A DNA stretch of 64,000 nucleotides, from contig OY783191.1 in NCBI GenBank assembly GCA_963678675.1, positions 23,311,368-23,375,367 of the forward strand, read 5' to 3'. The stretch comes from Xiphydria camelus. Its lineage: Eukaryota > Arthropoda > Insecta > Hymenoptera > Xiphydriidae. Below, piece after piece: positions 22,885 through 34,798 of the stretch (its first letter is position 1; the number at the start of each line of letters is the position of its first letter). The notes under the pieces were generated by a model. It saw only the letters and a list, made by a program, of their open reading frames with translations, made no database searches and was not told the DNA's origin. Position numbers and translations under genes: made by a program.

Positions 22885-22985
22885 TGATGCAAAATACTGT
22901 ATCAATCCAAAATATCGTGTCAATCCAGAATATCGTCTCAATCCAGAATATCGTCTAAATCCAGAATATTGTCTCGATCAAGAAT
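22885..22985 (-). repeat. Array of an about 20-bp unit (CAATCCAGAATATCGTCT type)
   Basis: About five imperfect copies of CAATCCAGAATATCGTCT. The reverse complement of the same unit forms the array at 23459-23620, and the sequence just inside each array (AAGGATT(C/T)TTGATCGAGACA) is also mirrored. The gag fragment is thus enclosed by inverted arrays. Confidence 0.75.
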
Positions 22986-23039
22986 CCTTAAAACTTCAAG
23001 TTCAGTTTCTAAATTGTGAAGTTCTAATTCTCTATCAAA

Positions 23040-23418
23040 ATGCAAAACGCAGAATCATCAGAGAATAGTGCAGTAGCACAATCACAAAACTTTTCGTTAG
23101 GACAACTTTTCAAATATGTTCATAAATTCGACGGCGATCGTTCAAAATTAACGGCGTTCTTTAAATATTGTAAAATGCTACTATTTCATTCGCTGCACCA
23201 GCTCAACTGGTCCCTTTCTTAAGATTCATTGAATCTCAAATTGAAGGCAAAGCTAAAGCGACAATCTGTAACAAATCCTTTGAAGATTGGGATAGTCTCA
23301 AAAATCATCTGAAATTATTATATCAGGATAAAAAACATTACGCTCAATTGCTCTGTGAGTTACCAACTCTTTCTCAGAAAAGTAACGAATAAATCTCTAA
23401 TTTTGTTCAGACTTGAAA
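23040..23418 (+). pseudogene. LTR-retrotransposon Gag fragment (probably Ty3/gypsy type), frameshifted
   Basis: ATG 23040 opens a frame with FSLGQLFKYVHKFDGDRSKL, the FDG...L..F...C pattern seen in insect Gag capsid proteins. Around 23205-23215 the reading shifts frame and continues with FIESQIEGKAKATICNKSF, DWDSLKNHLKLLYQDKKHY and LLCELPTLSQKSNE, then meets stops at about 23391 and 23415. The rest of the capsid, nucleocapsid and all of pol are absent. Relic; non-functional. Confidence 0.7.
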
Positions 23419-23458
23419 CTACAGTTCAACGTACCACAAATGTGAGTTTTAAGGATTT

Positions 23459-23620
23459 TTGATCGAGACAATATTCTGGATTGAGACGACATTTTGGATT
23501 GATACAATATTTTGGATTGAGACGATATTTTGGATTAAGACGATATTTTGGATTGAGAATATTTTGGATTGAGATAATATTTTGGATTGAGACAGTATTT
23601 TGGATTGAAACAGGAAATTG
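23459..23620 (+). repeat. Inverse array of the about 20-bp unit (GAGACGATATTTTGGATT type)
   Basis: Seven to eight imperfect copies of GAGACGATATTTTGGATT, the reverse complement of the unit at 22885-22985. The left array keeps more GAATAT-type units and this one more TTTTGG units, so each has been homogenised separately. Confidence 0.75.
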
Positions 23621-23650
23621 AAGATTACTACTTATTCAGTCGTCATCATA

Positions 23651-23897
23651 GGTGATCCGTTGCTGTTAAAGCGATGTGGAATGCTTCCCGCTTTTGATCT
23701 CCCATTGGCGTTGTTAAAAACTTCGTATGAAGGACTCCTTGCTCTTGTGAAGATTGTTTAGCATCGTTTCGATGATGATCCGTTGCCGTTAAAGCGATGT
23801 GGAATGCTTCCCGCTTTTGATCTCCCGTTGGTGTTGTGAAAGTCTTCGTATGAAGGTCTTCTCGCTCTTGTGAAGATTTTCTAGCACCATTTCGTTA
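23651..23897 (+). repeat. Two-copy tandem duplication, 123-bp unit
   Basis: 23651-23773 and 23774-23897 both contain TGATCCGTTGC(T/C)GTTAAAGC and AATGCTTCCCGCTTTTGATC, with few differences. This is probably the untranslated leader or trailer of the retroelement. Confidence 0.8.
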
Positions 23898-24073
23898 AAG
23901 TTACCCTACTTCTGACACACCAGTTTTTCTCTTGTTTTGTGAACAAGGAATTTATTAAGACTATGAGTTACAGAGAGAAGAATAAGTAATGTACAATTTG
24001 TAGAGAATTGATGAGTTCTGTCTCGAGTTTAACGAAGAGAGTTCTGTCTCGAGCTTATAGAAGAATAATGTCT

Positions 24074-24551
24074 GGTGGATAAAAAGTTCGGTCGCTTATA
24101 CACATATGATAACAATGGCTTTTCATTGTGTGTTTCCTGGATACGCACGGGACTATGAATTGGACTATGATGAGGACAGTGAGTCTGGAGAAGTAGGTGG
24201 AATTTTCTAGAGGTACATATTTCGTTGCCTTCTCTAGATTACCTATACGTTCAGAGGTCGCTTTCGTGAGCAGATAGTTCGAATATATGACAGTACAGTT
24301 CAATGTATTATTAGTAGGTCATTTATCTAAATTAAATCTGTTCAGAAGAAGTAATAGATCTGTATGGTTTGAATCTTAAAATGTTAAATTACTATAGATT
24401 CATATTTAGTAACTTTAAAAACTTTTGAGATACAGACTGTAGAGAAGTCTAACCAATACAGTGGTCGAACTCCCTCATTATTTGGAATGAAGCAATTTCA
24501 ACTTCGGATTTGGCATAAGTGGCTTCAAAAACGATAAAAAGTGACTCCGTA
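24074..24551. other. No recognised gene
   Basis: Unique-looking DNA between the retroelement remnant and the microsatellite. Confidence 0.35.
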
Positions 24552-24950
<399 letters not shown>

Positions 24951-25377
24951 GCTCTGGCCGCGTGAGTACAGCGTGGTGTGTCTCTGTGTCTACGTACTTC
25001 TCTAACTTCTCTGCATTATTTCGCACACAGACACTTTCTGCTTCCTACTTCCACATGCTATTTCTCGCAGGCTTCTCTCTAGTGTGATTTTCTTTCCTGT
25101 GGAAGCCCGTAGCTAAGCGCCTAGCTGGTTTATCACTGGCGTCTCTGGCTTAGAGGTTAGAATATTTGCTATCCCTCTGAGTGACCGCGCATGCCCGCTT
25201 CTCCCCCGACTTTCTCCTCGACCTTCTGCCTTATCCACTCGTGGAATTACCCAGTACCGCCGCCTGGGTTACTCGCTTGGAACTAGTACTTTCTCCTCGA
25301 CTTTCTCCCTATCTCTCACTTGTCTCGACTTCAAAGTTACCATTCCCTATAAACGCTCTTACATTGTCATTTAAACT

Positions 25378-26475
25378 ATGGCGGACTGAACTCGTAGACC
25401 TCTTTGTCTCAATTCTCCCACTAACCCTGGGTCCTCACTATCTTCATCCGATTCGAGTCGTAATCGTACTAAGCCCAGCTATGAGTCTGAGGAGGCCTCG
25501 AAATCGGATAAAGCCAACGCGGTCAAGAAAGATACTCGCGAAACTCGGACCTCTGCTACTCATAATGCCATGATGGAGCGATTCGACGTACTCAGCGAAG
25601 GTCAAGACCGGATATTTAAGGTCCTGCAGGATCTTCCCGCTATGCGTACAGCCTTAGAATCGGTTGTAACCGATGTGTCTGCCCTGAAGATAACCACTGA
25701 CCAACTGGAAATCACGACAAATAAACTAACGCAAGAGGGTGCTGACTTTAGACAAGCCCTGGGAAGCTTTGAAGCGCGTTTGAACGCCATGGCGACTACA
25801 ATGACTTTAACCCCTGGACCCTCTACTGTTAGCCCCACTCCTGATCAACTCACTGCTGCCGCCAACTCCAACACGCTATCAACCCAGCGCACTCTAGCCA
25901 GTCATTCAACCAATCAGGAGCTGATGGTCTCAGGCATCCCTGCTAGCGCAGTCACACAAGAGACGGCCCCCCAACTTTTTCAAGCCATTCTGGGTTTACT
26001 CAAGATTCAAACCACTGAGGGCGACATCACGAGCACCATACTACTCTGCAAACCTCAAATGCTCCCGGCAACCAACACACTAGACCAGGTGGAAGCTACT
26101 GTGCCGTCACGAATTCCATTCGCTGTTGTTTGCAAAGATAATCTTCTAGTGAAAAGAATTATCACTGCTAAACGGAAATTTGGAGCACTCAAACTTTCCC
26201 AACTTAACGAATATATGACTAGTCAAGGTGTCACCCTTAACTCATCTATGCGCTCCGTGAATTCTACAGTAAACCTCAACGAGATGATGCTTGGACACAC
26301 TTATCGCTTACTTGCTGAAGCTAAGACCACTCTTAAGGCAGCTGGGTTTAAATATATATGGTGCACTTCTGGAGCAATACTAGCCAAACAATCTGACGGA
26401 GGACTCATACACACGATTTCATCAAAAGACGATTTGCCTAAATTAATCAGCCTCTACTCCTCTCAGCCCATCTGA
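25378..26475 (+). pseudogene. LINE ORF1 protein (RNA-binding), early stop at codon 4
   Basis: ATG 25378 opens the frame (M-A-D), a TGA follows at 25387-25389, and then the frame is open to 26475. The next ATG is 25570. Seen: a Ser/Arg-rich head, a predicted coiled coil (about 25580-25780: FDVLSEGQDRIFKVLQDLP...LEITTNKLTQEG), a low-complexity Thr/Ser/Pro linker, a folded region (about 25920-26200), and a C-terminal block with VNLNEMMLGHTYRLLAEAK, YIWCTSGAILAKQSDGG and SSKDDL. The last resembles the C-terminal domain of insect LINE ORF1 proteins. The protein would coat LINE RNA. The context and layout support ORF1 strongly; the clade is uncertain. Confidence 0.7.
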
Positions 26476-26520
26476 CTTACTAAGCCTGTCCACGCATCAC
26501 AGCATCATCCTAATGACAAA

Positions 26521-29319
26521 AACCAAGACAGTTTTCGAGCCTGTTGCCTTAACGTCAACTCTCTCCGTTCGCATCTCGATATACTGAAGTACCATCTCGA
26601 CAACAACCCTCAGCTGGAAAAATCCCGTCCTCTACCGTGGCCCTCTCTGGGTTAAATCTCATACGCAATGATAGAAATGTTAATGGAGGTGGAGTCGGAC
26701 TTTACATCCACGAGTCCCTGTCAGTCAAGGTTATCTCCATGTCTGACGCGACGTGGACAGGCAAACCCGGCACTCCTGAGTATCTATGCTGTGAAGTCAG
26801 CGGATCACATATGGAATCTGTGTTTGCAGCAGTTGTCTACCGTCCGCCTCATGCACCATTCACCTTCCCACGAGACCTTGGACTCATTATCGCTGATGCT
26901 ATGGAGGGTTACAGCCACAAAATAATCCTTGGGGACTTCAATGCCGATCAGCTGTCCAACAACTTCGATGCACAATATATTAGATCACTGCTGCGAGACA
27001 ACTCCCTCACTCTGGTCAATCATGGTTTTACGCATGTCACGGAAACTTCCTCAACTTGGCTAGACCTTTATCTTGTTGACGAATCCGATAAGGTGTTGTC
27101 ATACGGAAAATCTTATGTACCATTGGGAACAGGTTATCATCTAATTCACGTTGCGATTGAGAGTCATTGACTTCTTCCTGAGACTAAGTTCATCTCCACT
27201 CGTAAACTAAATCACATTCAGGAGGCTGAAGAAGAACTTAATTCCATCGACTGGACATTGATGGTAGATCGGGCGCCCTCTACAGACGCTGCACTTGATA
27301 ACTTCTACCAACGATTTTTGCCCGTAATCGATCGCGTCGCGCCCATCACTAAAACTAGGGTTAACTCTACCTCTCATGCTCAATGGGTGACACCTGAGCT
27401 GAAAAATTCCTAAAAAGTCATTCGAACTGTCTACAGGCGCTGGAGAAGAAACAGAAGGAAAAAGGATTTGGTTGAATACAGGCTAAAACGCAAGCAATGG
27501 TTCACTGAACTAGCTGATGCCAGGATAAACTACTAAAAATCACGCCTCCAGGGTCTCTCCATGACTGACACATGGCAAGAACTACGTAAACTCGGGCTCA
27601 TTAAGTCAGCGAGCACTCCTCTCCTTGCAGTCCCGGCAGAAACATTGAATCTTTCCTTTGCCCAAATATCGACAATTACAACCGAACCTAATGCAGAAAC
27701 TGCTATACTTGATCTGCCAATCGTACCTCTAAAGCATCCGCCACTGGAATTAACTTCTGTCTGTGAACTCGTGATTGAAAAGGCTATAGACTGCTGTCAT
27801 TCCAATGCTCAGGGCGCAGACGGGGTAAACCTAAAACTAATACGCAGTCTACGCCATATCTTCACCGTCATTTGTTTGGCGATATTTAATAAATCAATTC
27901 GCGACTCTTGTTTCCCCTCCGCCTGGAAAAAAGCGGTTATAGTGCCTATAAATAAAATTCCTGTGCCGTCCACCGTGAACGACTACCGTCCTATCTCTCT
28001 ACTACCCACACTTAGCAAGATATTTGAAAAGGTTATCTACAACCAAGTAGTCACCTACTTGAACCAAAACTCACTCCTCGATCCATACCAATGTGGTTTT
28101 CGGTCAGGGCACAGCACTCAGTCAGCTCTTGTCAAACTTATAAACGATATCAGGCACAATATGGAACGTCGTCAGATCACTGTTTTAGTGCTGTTCGACT
28201 TTTCAAAGGCCTTCGACACTGTATCGCACAGCATACTGGCCCTCAAACTCCAACGAGTGGGCTTTGTTCAGCGGACTATCGAGTGGTTCATGTCTTATCT
28301 CCAGGGCAGATCTCAAGCCATCAAAATATCTGATAGCGCTCTCACTAGTTGGCAGCATACTAACGCTGGAGTCCCTCAAGGTTCAGTGCTGGGGCCGCTT
28401 TTATTCTCGTTATTTATTAACGACATAGGGAGCAGCATCATAAACGCCAAACGCCTGCTATACGCCGATGATCTGAAAATCTATCTGAATTGTCCTCCTC
28501 ACGAACTAAACTCATGTATAGCCAAACTCAACGAAGATATACTCCGTATTGACCGCTGGGCTCACAACAACCTTCTCAAACTCAATCTTGGCAAGACTAA
28601 TGCGATCATCCTTGGCAATGAGCGTTACATCAACTCCATCAATTTCGACAGTCTTCCACCTCTTGGATCCAATGGTATTAATATCCCGCTCGTCAACTCG
28701 ATGAGGAATCTAGGATTGATTATCGACTCCAAACTCAACTTTAAAGAGCATGTCCGCTTTGTCACTGCAAAAATCAACCGATCCTACTATCAACTGCATC
28801 GACTCCGACCTTACACCAACTTTAGCCTTCGTAAAATCTTGGTCAGAGAGCGCTTTAATCTTACCTCACTTAGACTACTGTACGGTTGCTCTAAATGGTG
28901 CTGGAACTGTTCTCAATCTCAAGCTCCAACGACTAGTTAATAAAGAGATTCGCTATATTTTTGGATTACCGCGCGATACCCACATTAGTCAATACCGCCG
29001 TGAACTTGGTTGGCTTACTATCGAGTCTCGAAGGAAATTGTTCCTCGCCACGCTTACTTATAACACTATCTCTACAAATCTGCCACTGTTCCTTTCTGAA
29101 CTACTATCGTACAGCTCACATAGATCCTCAAGTCGGACTGGACATCATCGCTCCCTCACAATACCCATGCATAGGACTGAGGCCTTTAAGACGTCCTTCG
29201 CGGTATCTGCTCCATACCTATGGAACACCTTACCGCCGGATATTATTGAAGTCTCCACACCCGGCGCTTTTAGAGGAAGAACCAAACAGTGGCTATTCAA
29301 CTTGGAAAACTCTACTTGA
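26521..29319 (+). pseudogene. LINE ORF2: endonuclease plus reverse transcriptase, multiply broken
   Basis: The endonuclease start (CLNVNSLRSHLDILK, with the Asn of the catalytic motif) is at about 26539-26583. A frameshift and a gap then remove the stretch that should carry the catalytic Glu. From 26637 the frame continues with GGVGLYIHESL, VYRPPH, ILGDFNAD and a TWLDL motif. In-frame stops stand at 27168 (TGA), 27411 (TAA) and 27534 (TAA). The reverse transcriptase (from ATG 27561) is well kept: NDYRPISLLPTLSKIFEKV, DFSKAFDTV, GVPQGSVLGPLLFSLFIND and catalytic YADD at 28461-28472. One extra or missing base near 28855 moves the C-terminal part (LPHLDYC, FAVSAPYLWNTLP) to another frame, ending at 29319. 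Confidence 0.85.
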
Positions 29320-29622
29320 CTAAATTCACTGCCCGCGGCAAACATAATCTCGCTAGTATTAATTTTTATACGCGCTTAAGCTTACTCCTATTTACATTTA
29401 ATGTCAATCTACATTATTATTTTTACTTGCTTTACCTCACATGCTTTTGCTTAAATTGAATTGTATCTTATGCCCAACTTTATTAGCATTTTTTTTTCTT
29501 TTTAGTATTTAGTAATTAGCATAGCTTAGTATTTAGTATTTATAGGACTTACTCATGCTTGTACACTGAGCTCTGCCAAGAGCACATATTATTTGTTCTA
29601 CTCTGAATAATAAACAACATCA

Positions 29623-29623
<1 letters not shown>

Positions 29624-29678
<55 letters not shown>

Positions 29679-29699
29679 CCCCCTCTCTCTCTCTCTCTC
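29624..29699 (+). repeat. (TC)n microsatellite at the 3' end of the LINE
   Basis: About 38 dinucleotide units with a TTTCTCCCCCC interruption near 29672. It follows the LINE tail directly. Confidence 0.95.
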
Positions 29700-30524
29700 A
29701 CCCTGTAAGTAGAATCGTACGCTTGTTCACATCGCTCCATCTATCTGAGCTTATTACTGCCGCATGGGCCTACGGGCATTTTCTACTTTTAGTCACAGCA
29801 TGCTTCAAAGTGCAATAACACTGCTCATCCAATACAATTCATCCTGGAATGTGTGTGTGGACAATTATCATGAATTTTCCACTCCACCGGGGCACTTTGA
29901 GGTTATTCACCATCTCCGTCACTTGGCTCCCTATCTCTATTCACCTGAGTCGGGTCATCTTTATCGACTGTCGATCGCCACGTGACTGGAAGAAATGCGA
30001 GCGTGAGAGGGCGCCACGGAGCATCAACCTGCCTTGATTTCTGGAAACATCTAGAGGGCCTAAACTCCTACCATAACGAACCACATCTACATATTTTTAT
30101 AATTTATCGACTGGTCCTTGTTCTGGACGTGTGTAAGAGGCCCAATCTTCTGCCAAAAAATTAATGTTTTATCTTGAGGTATGGACGCGGGCGAGTGACA
30201 CATAGCCAAACTGTCTATACTCTTATTTTTGCTTGTTCCCTGGTTTGTGTTGCTCGTTCCTCCCGTCTAATACTATCTAATACCGTCTAAATACCGCACT
30301 GAGATTTATATGATTGGTTTTCTCTGCACGTCAGACACCGTTTAGCAATTTGATGCTCTTCACTTGTGCTGTTATTTTCTTTCTCTCTGTTAGCTAATGC
30401 TAATTCTATGAAACATTTCTCTTTGTTGACTGATGCTAATTCTATAAACATTCTCTACTTGTACTGTAGACTGGCAAGTCCAGCCTACAATAATTTGGTC
30501 CAACTCTGGATTATAAAAATAAAG
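29700..30524. other. Possible trailer of a second LINE; no gene recognised
   Basis: No coding family recognised. The stretch ends CTCTGGATTATAAAAATAAA followed by ATCA repeats, similar in style to the CTCTGAATAATAAA tail of the LINE at 29600, so its right part may be the 3' end of a related, 5'-truncated element. Confidence 0.4.
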
Positions 30525-30623
30525 ATCAATCAATCAATCAATCTCTCTCTCTCAAACACACACGTGCGCGCGCGCACACACGCACGCACACGCACGCACA
30601 CGCACATACACACACACACACAC
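30525..30623 (+). repeat. (ATCA)n / (TC)n / (CA,CG)n compound microsatellite
   Basis: ATCA units to 30542, a short TC run to 30553, then CACACG/CGCGCA-rich alternating purine-pyrimidine DNA to 30623. Confidence 0.9.
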
Positions 30624-30639
30624 CACTCGATAACTTCTC

Positions 30640-30955
30640 AATAATTTTGGAGACATACTGCAGAAAAATTTAGAAAAACTCAAGACGAAACGATTGGTTT
30701 TTATCTCATTTTGTTACGATGAATAGTTCTCGAGATATCGCATTTTGTACATAAATACGCGCCGTGTAGTGCCCGCGCGCACTTGTAATCAAATGCCTTT
30801 AACTTCACTAAAAATTAATATTTTTCAATGATTTTTGTTTTGTTTTAAAGGTAATGAAATGTTGCAATCATTAGAAACAAAAACTCGGATACTTGTAAAG
30901 AAAAGTGGACAACAAAGTTGATTTCCTCGGCCCGTCTACTAGAAGGCGCGCTAGC
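30640..30955 (-). repeat. Dispersed repeat, inverse copy of 43980-44450
   Basis: The reverse complement of this stretch matches 43980-44270 closely (TTCATCGTAACAAAATGAGA, AACCAATCGTTTCGTCTTGA, TTTTAGTGAAGTTA). Both copies have a CCCGTCTAC motif at one end, next to TTTCCTCGG or TTTCTCAG. Non-coding; probably a MITE family. Confidence 0.65.
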
Positions 30956-31363
30956 GAGCTGTTTACAATCATGTGACGTCACGATAGGTACCAGTGCCGC
31001 CCATAACGCGGCGTTTCACTGGGGAGGCGTGGCCATGCTACTTTTAAAGTAATGCTTTTGGGGTAGAAGTTTTTTTTATCAAGTTTTTACTATTGGTACT
31101 GCGTTTTGAATAACTTTAACTATTATGTCTGCTGTGTTTCATGCATTATAAGATTTTATGCAAATTCCCTATTGTGCGCATCGTGGTTTTGATTACTTCT
31201 TCGATAGAAGGAAACGTCATCGAATTGAAATGTTGAAGCAAAAGATAGAGCAAGAAAGAGCAGTAGCTATCAATTCGGGAGATCGAAGCATGTAACCTCG
31301 AAATCAAGTGTACAAGTGATAAGATAATTATTCGGGTTTCTTCGGTGAGTTTCCCCAAGTGTT
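30956..31363. other. No gene; contains one copy of the dispersed CAATTCGGGAGATCGAAG motif
   Basis: The motif at 31270-31290 is followed by ATGTAACCTCGAAATC, closely matching sequence inside the palindromic element at 6350-7150. The rest is unremarkable. Confidence 0.45.
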
Positions 31364-31552
31364 TAAAGTAGTTACTCCATTATTGTAATCCAATTTTATT
31401 GTATCCCTTATTTTTCTGCCACGACTTTGATTGTTGATAGTGGATGGATCAGCTAATAAATTTGATTTTTATTCACTATCAACTATCAAAGTCGTGGCAA
31501 AAAAATAAGGGATACAATGGAATTGGATTACAGTAATGTAGTAACTACTTTA
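31364..31552. repeat. Hairpin palindrome 1 of the cluster
   Basis: Starts TAAAGTAGTTACT and ends with its complement. Arms of about 90 bp contain TATCCCTTATTTTTCTGCCA and ACGACTTTGATTGTTGATAG. Confidence 0.85.
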
Positions 31553-32562
31553 TTGTTATTTTTTCTTTATCGATATAGTCCCCCTTTCGTATTATACTAT
31601 CCCACAAGTTCGAATTTATATACCGATCTGTCAAACGTGAAGTGTACATGTACCTTACTTTTATCTCATTAAGTATTACTGCAGACTCTGACATGTCATC
31701 TCGTAGAGGTGCAACCGAAGAGGACCTAGCTCGTGTCCTGTCCGTAAAAAGATGACTCGATGGACATCAGAGAATATCAGACTTGTCACCGAGCGCCTAT
31801 TACCCACGGTACATTTATTGCAATATACGCTTTTCATTTCAATTATTCCTGCTTTAAATAACTTTCACTTCTTTCAAAGTATTTACCTCTTGTACAAACT
31901 GTTCATCGTAGGGGGCAGCGATCAATGATTGTGACTAATCGTAGACAAATTATTCCTGCGATGATGTTCCAGTTGCAAAGCATACACTAGTAAGTCAGCT
32001 TACAGCATCCGATGTTTAGTATCAACTTTACCTCTTTTGGAACACCCATCACCTGAGCATAATCACGAGTACGTTAATGTTAATCGCAGAATAGACCGTG
32101 AGCTCGGGCACATTATCGCAGTAGTAGTTCGGTACACCGAATTGCTTTTTAGTTTTAATAGATGAACTTGTCTACGACGAGTCGCTATTATCGATCGCTG
32201 CCACCTACCACGAACAGTTCAAAAAAGGTTATTAGCTTAAAAGAAGTAACAGTTAATTAACGCTGGAATAGTTGAAAGGAGAAACGCGTATTGCAATTAA
32301 TGCACCGTGGGATATAGGCGCTCGGTGACAAGTCTGACATTCTCCAATGTCCATCGAGTCATCTCTTTGTGGCCAGGACACGAGCTAGATCCTCTTCGGT
32401 TGCACCTGCACGAGATGACATGTCAGAGTCTACAGTAATACTTAATGAGATAAAAGTGAGGTACATGTACACTTCACGTTTGACAGGTCGGTATATAAAT
32501 TCGAACTTGGGATAGTATAATACGAAAGAGGAAATATATATCGATAAAGAAAAAATAATAAT

Positions 32563-32748
32563 AAAGTAGTTACTACATTATTGTAATCCAATTCCATGGT
32601 ATCCCTTATTTTTCTGCCGCGACTGATTGTTGATAGTGAATAAAAATTAAATTTATTAGCTGATCCATCCACTATCAACAATCAAAGTCGTGGCAGAAAA
32701 ATAAGGGATACAATGGAATTGGATTACAATAATGGAGTAACTACTTTA
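32563..32748. repeat. Hairpin palindrome 2 of the cluster
   Basis: Same arms as the palindrome at 31364-31552, differing by a few bases. The surrounding repeats are mirrored as well. Confidence 0.85.
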
Positions 32749-34607
32749 TTATTATTTTTTCTTTATTTATATATTTCCTCTTTCGTATTATACTATCACA
32801 AGTTCCAATTTATATACCGACCTGTCAAGCGTGAAATGTACATGTACCTCACTTTTATTTCATCCCTTCTTCGCCTCTGGTATAATCATTTACTTCCCAC
32901 AAAGCACGTTTTTGCAAGTAACTTTTCTGCAACATTCCTGCGATATTTTGCAATATTCGTGAATACTACCGTATGTTAGAAATATATATTTCTTGATAAA
33001 TTCGTAAATGTTGCAAAATATCATAGAAACATTTCGGAATCATTACATCAAAAGATTTCCTCGATAAGGTACAGCTCGATAAGATTGTACTTGTCAGAGC
33101 TGAATTATATGGGGTTTTTATAATTATTTTAGGAAGTCCCAGAGGAATACAGATGCAGCATAATATAGATCTGTGCTAGAAAGAATAAGGAATAACCTTC
33201 GACGAGCATTCGGGCTGTGGCAACAGAGGTTAGAATCAGCAGATCATGGTAGTGAGGATATTGAAGGATGAACGCACGCACGTTGAAGGATGCACTCGAG
33301 GCAGCAGATCTAACCCACCGAATAAACTAATGCAGCTGGTTCTTGGAACAACATGTGGACGATCCCTCGTTCAAAAGAAACCCCCTCGGGTTCGCACATG
33401 ATTTGGAGTCCTTCTGGGTGGAATTCAATAGCAGTACGTTTATTTCTGTAACAAATTATAAATAACACAATTATATTCAGTATTTCACTATTTAAAATAT
33501 ACCCAACTTACTCTACATAGAAATTAAGAAACTATATTAATCTGAGTTAACTAATTCTATAGATAATAATGACAGAATTATTAAAAGTGATATATTTCAT
33601 CTTTTGTATTATACTATCACACACAAGTTCAAATTTATATACCGACCTGTTAAAAGTGAAGTGTACATGTACCTCACTTCTATTTCATCTCTTCTTCAAC
33701 TCTGGTGTAACGAACGTCAATGAGGAATCACTGATATCGATTAGGGTTCGAGGGTTATGCCTCATTCTTTCTAGGACAGAGCATCGATATTTTGCTGCAC
33801 CTGTATTCTTCTTGGACTTCCTAAAATAATTATAAAAACCCTACATAATTCAGCCCCGACAAGTACAATTTTATCGAGCTGTACCCTATCGAGGAGATCT
33901 TTCGACGTAATGAGACTGAAACGTTTCTATGATGTTTCGCAACATTCTCGAATTTATCGAGAAATATATATTTCAAACATACGGTAGTGTTCACGAATAT
34001 TGTAAAATATTGCAGAAATATTACAGAAAATTATGATATTTTGTAATTTCTATCGTTACACTAGAGGCGAAGAAGAGATGAAATAGAAATGAGGTACATG
34101 TACACTTCACGTTTGACAGGTCGGTATATAAATTGGAACTTGTGATAGTATAATATAATACGAAAGATGAAATATATCATTTTTAATAATTCTGTCATTA
34201 GAATTGGTTAACTCGGATTAATATAGTTTCTTAATTTCTACGTTGAGTAAGTTCGGTATATTTTAAACAGTGAAACTCTGCAAATGATTATGTTATTTAC
34301 AATTTGTTGCAGATCGTTCAGAACCCGAGGGGATTTCTTTCGAACAAGGGATGATCCACTTGTTGCTTCAAGAACCAGTTGCATTAGTTCATTCGGCGAG
34401 CTGGATCTGCTGTCTCGAGTGCACGGACGTGTGCCACTTTAAATGGATACCTATTTTGTAATTTCCATTGTTACATCAGAGGGGAAGAAGAGATGAAATA
34501 GAAGTGAGGTACATGTACACTTCACGTTTGATAGGTTGCTATATAAATTGGAACTTCTGATAGTATAATACGAAAGAGGAAATATATCGATAAAGAAGAA
34601 ATAATAA

Positions 34608-34798
34608 TAAAGTAGTTACTACATTATTGTAATCCAATTCTATTGTGTATCCTTTATTTTTCTGCCACAACTTTGATTGTTGATAGTAGATGGATCAACC
34701 AATAAATTTGATTTTTCTTCACTATCAACGATCAAAGTCGTGGCAGAAAAGTAAGGGATACAATGGAATTAGATTACAATAATGTAGTAACTACTTTA
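34608..34798. repeat. Hairpin palindrome 3 of the cluster
   Basis: Same arms again. Here the outer inverted repeat reaches about 34282 and 35119, making an 840-bp palindrome. Half of a fourth palindrome lies at about 35388-35456 without its partner arm. Confidence 0.85.

Larger units (their letters stand above)
22750..24073 (+). mobile_element. LTR-retrotransposon remnant between 135-bp direct repeats
   Basis: 22750-22884 and 23938-24073 are near-identical direct repeats starting TGTGAACAAGGAATTTATTA, LTR-like in placement and in starting with TG. Between them lie a gag fragment (23040-23418), two oppositely oriented arrays of a roughly 20-bp unit, and a 123-bp tandem duplication. The pol region is missing. 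Full LTR borders and a target duplication were not resolved. Confidence 0.6.
24955..29623 (+). mobile_element. Decayed non-LTR retrotransposon (jockey/CR1-like), nearly full length
   Basis: Order on the plus strand: about 400 bp of leader, ORF1 (25378-26475), ORF2 with endonuclease and reverse transcriptase (26521-29319), and about 300 bp of trailer ending GAATAATAAACAACATCATA before a (TC)n tract. A TC-type microsatellite also lies immediately upstream, so the element sits between two TC tracts. The 5' border is approximate. Several stops and frameshifts make it dead. Confidence 0.8.

Noticed and set aside
23040..23418. Endogenous viral element
   Set aside because: Only a Gag-like capsid fragment with LTR-like repeats is present and no envelope gene is visible; an LTR retrotransposon relic is the simpler reading.
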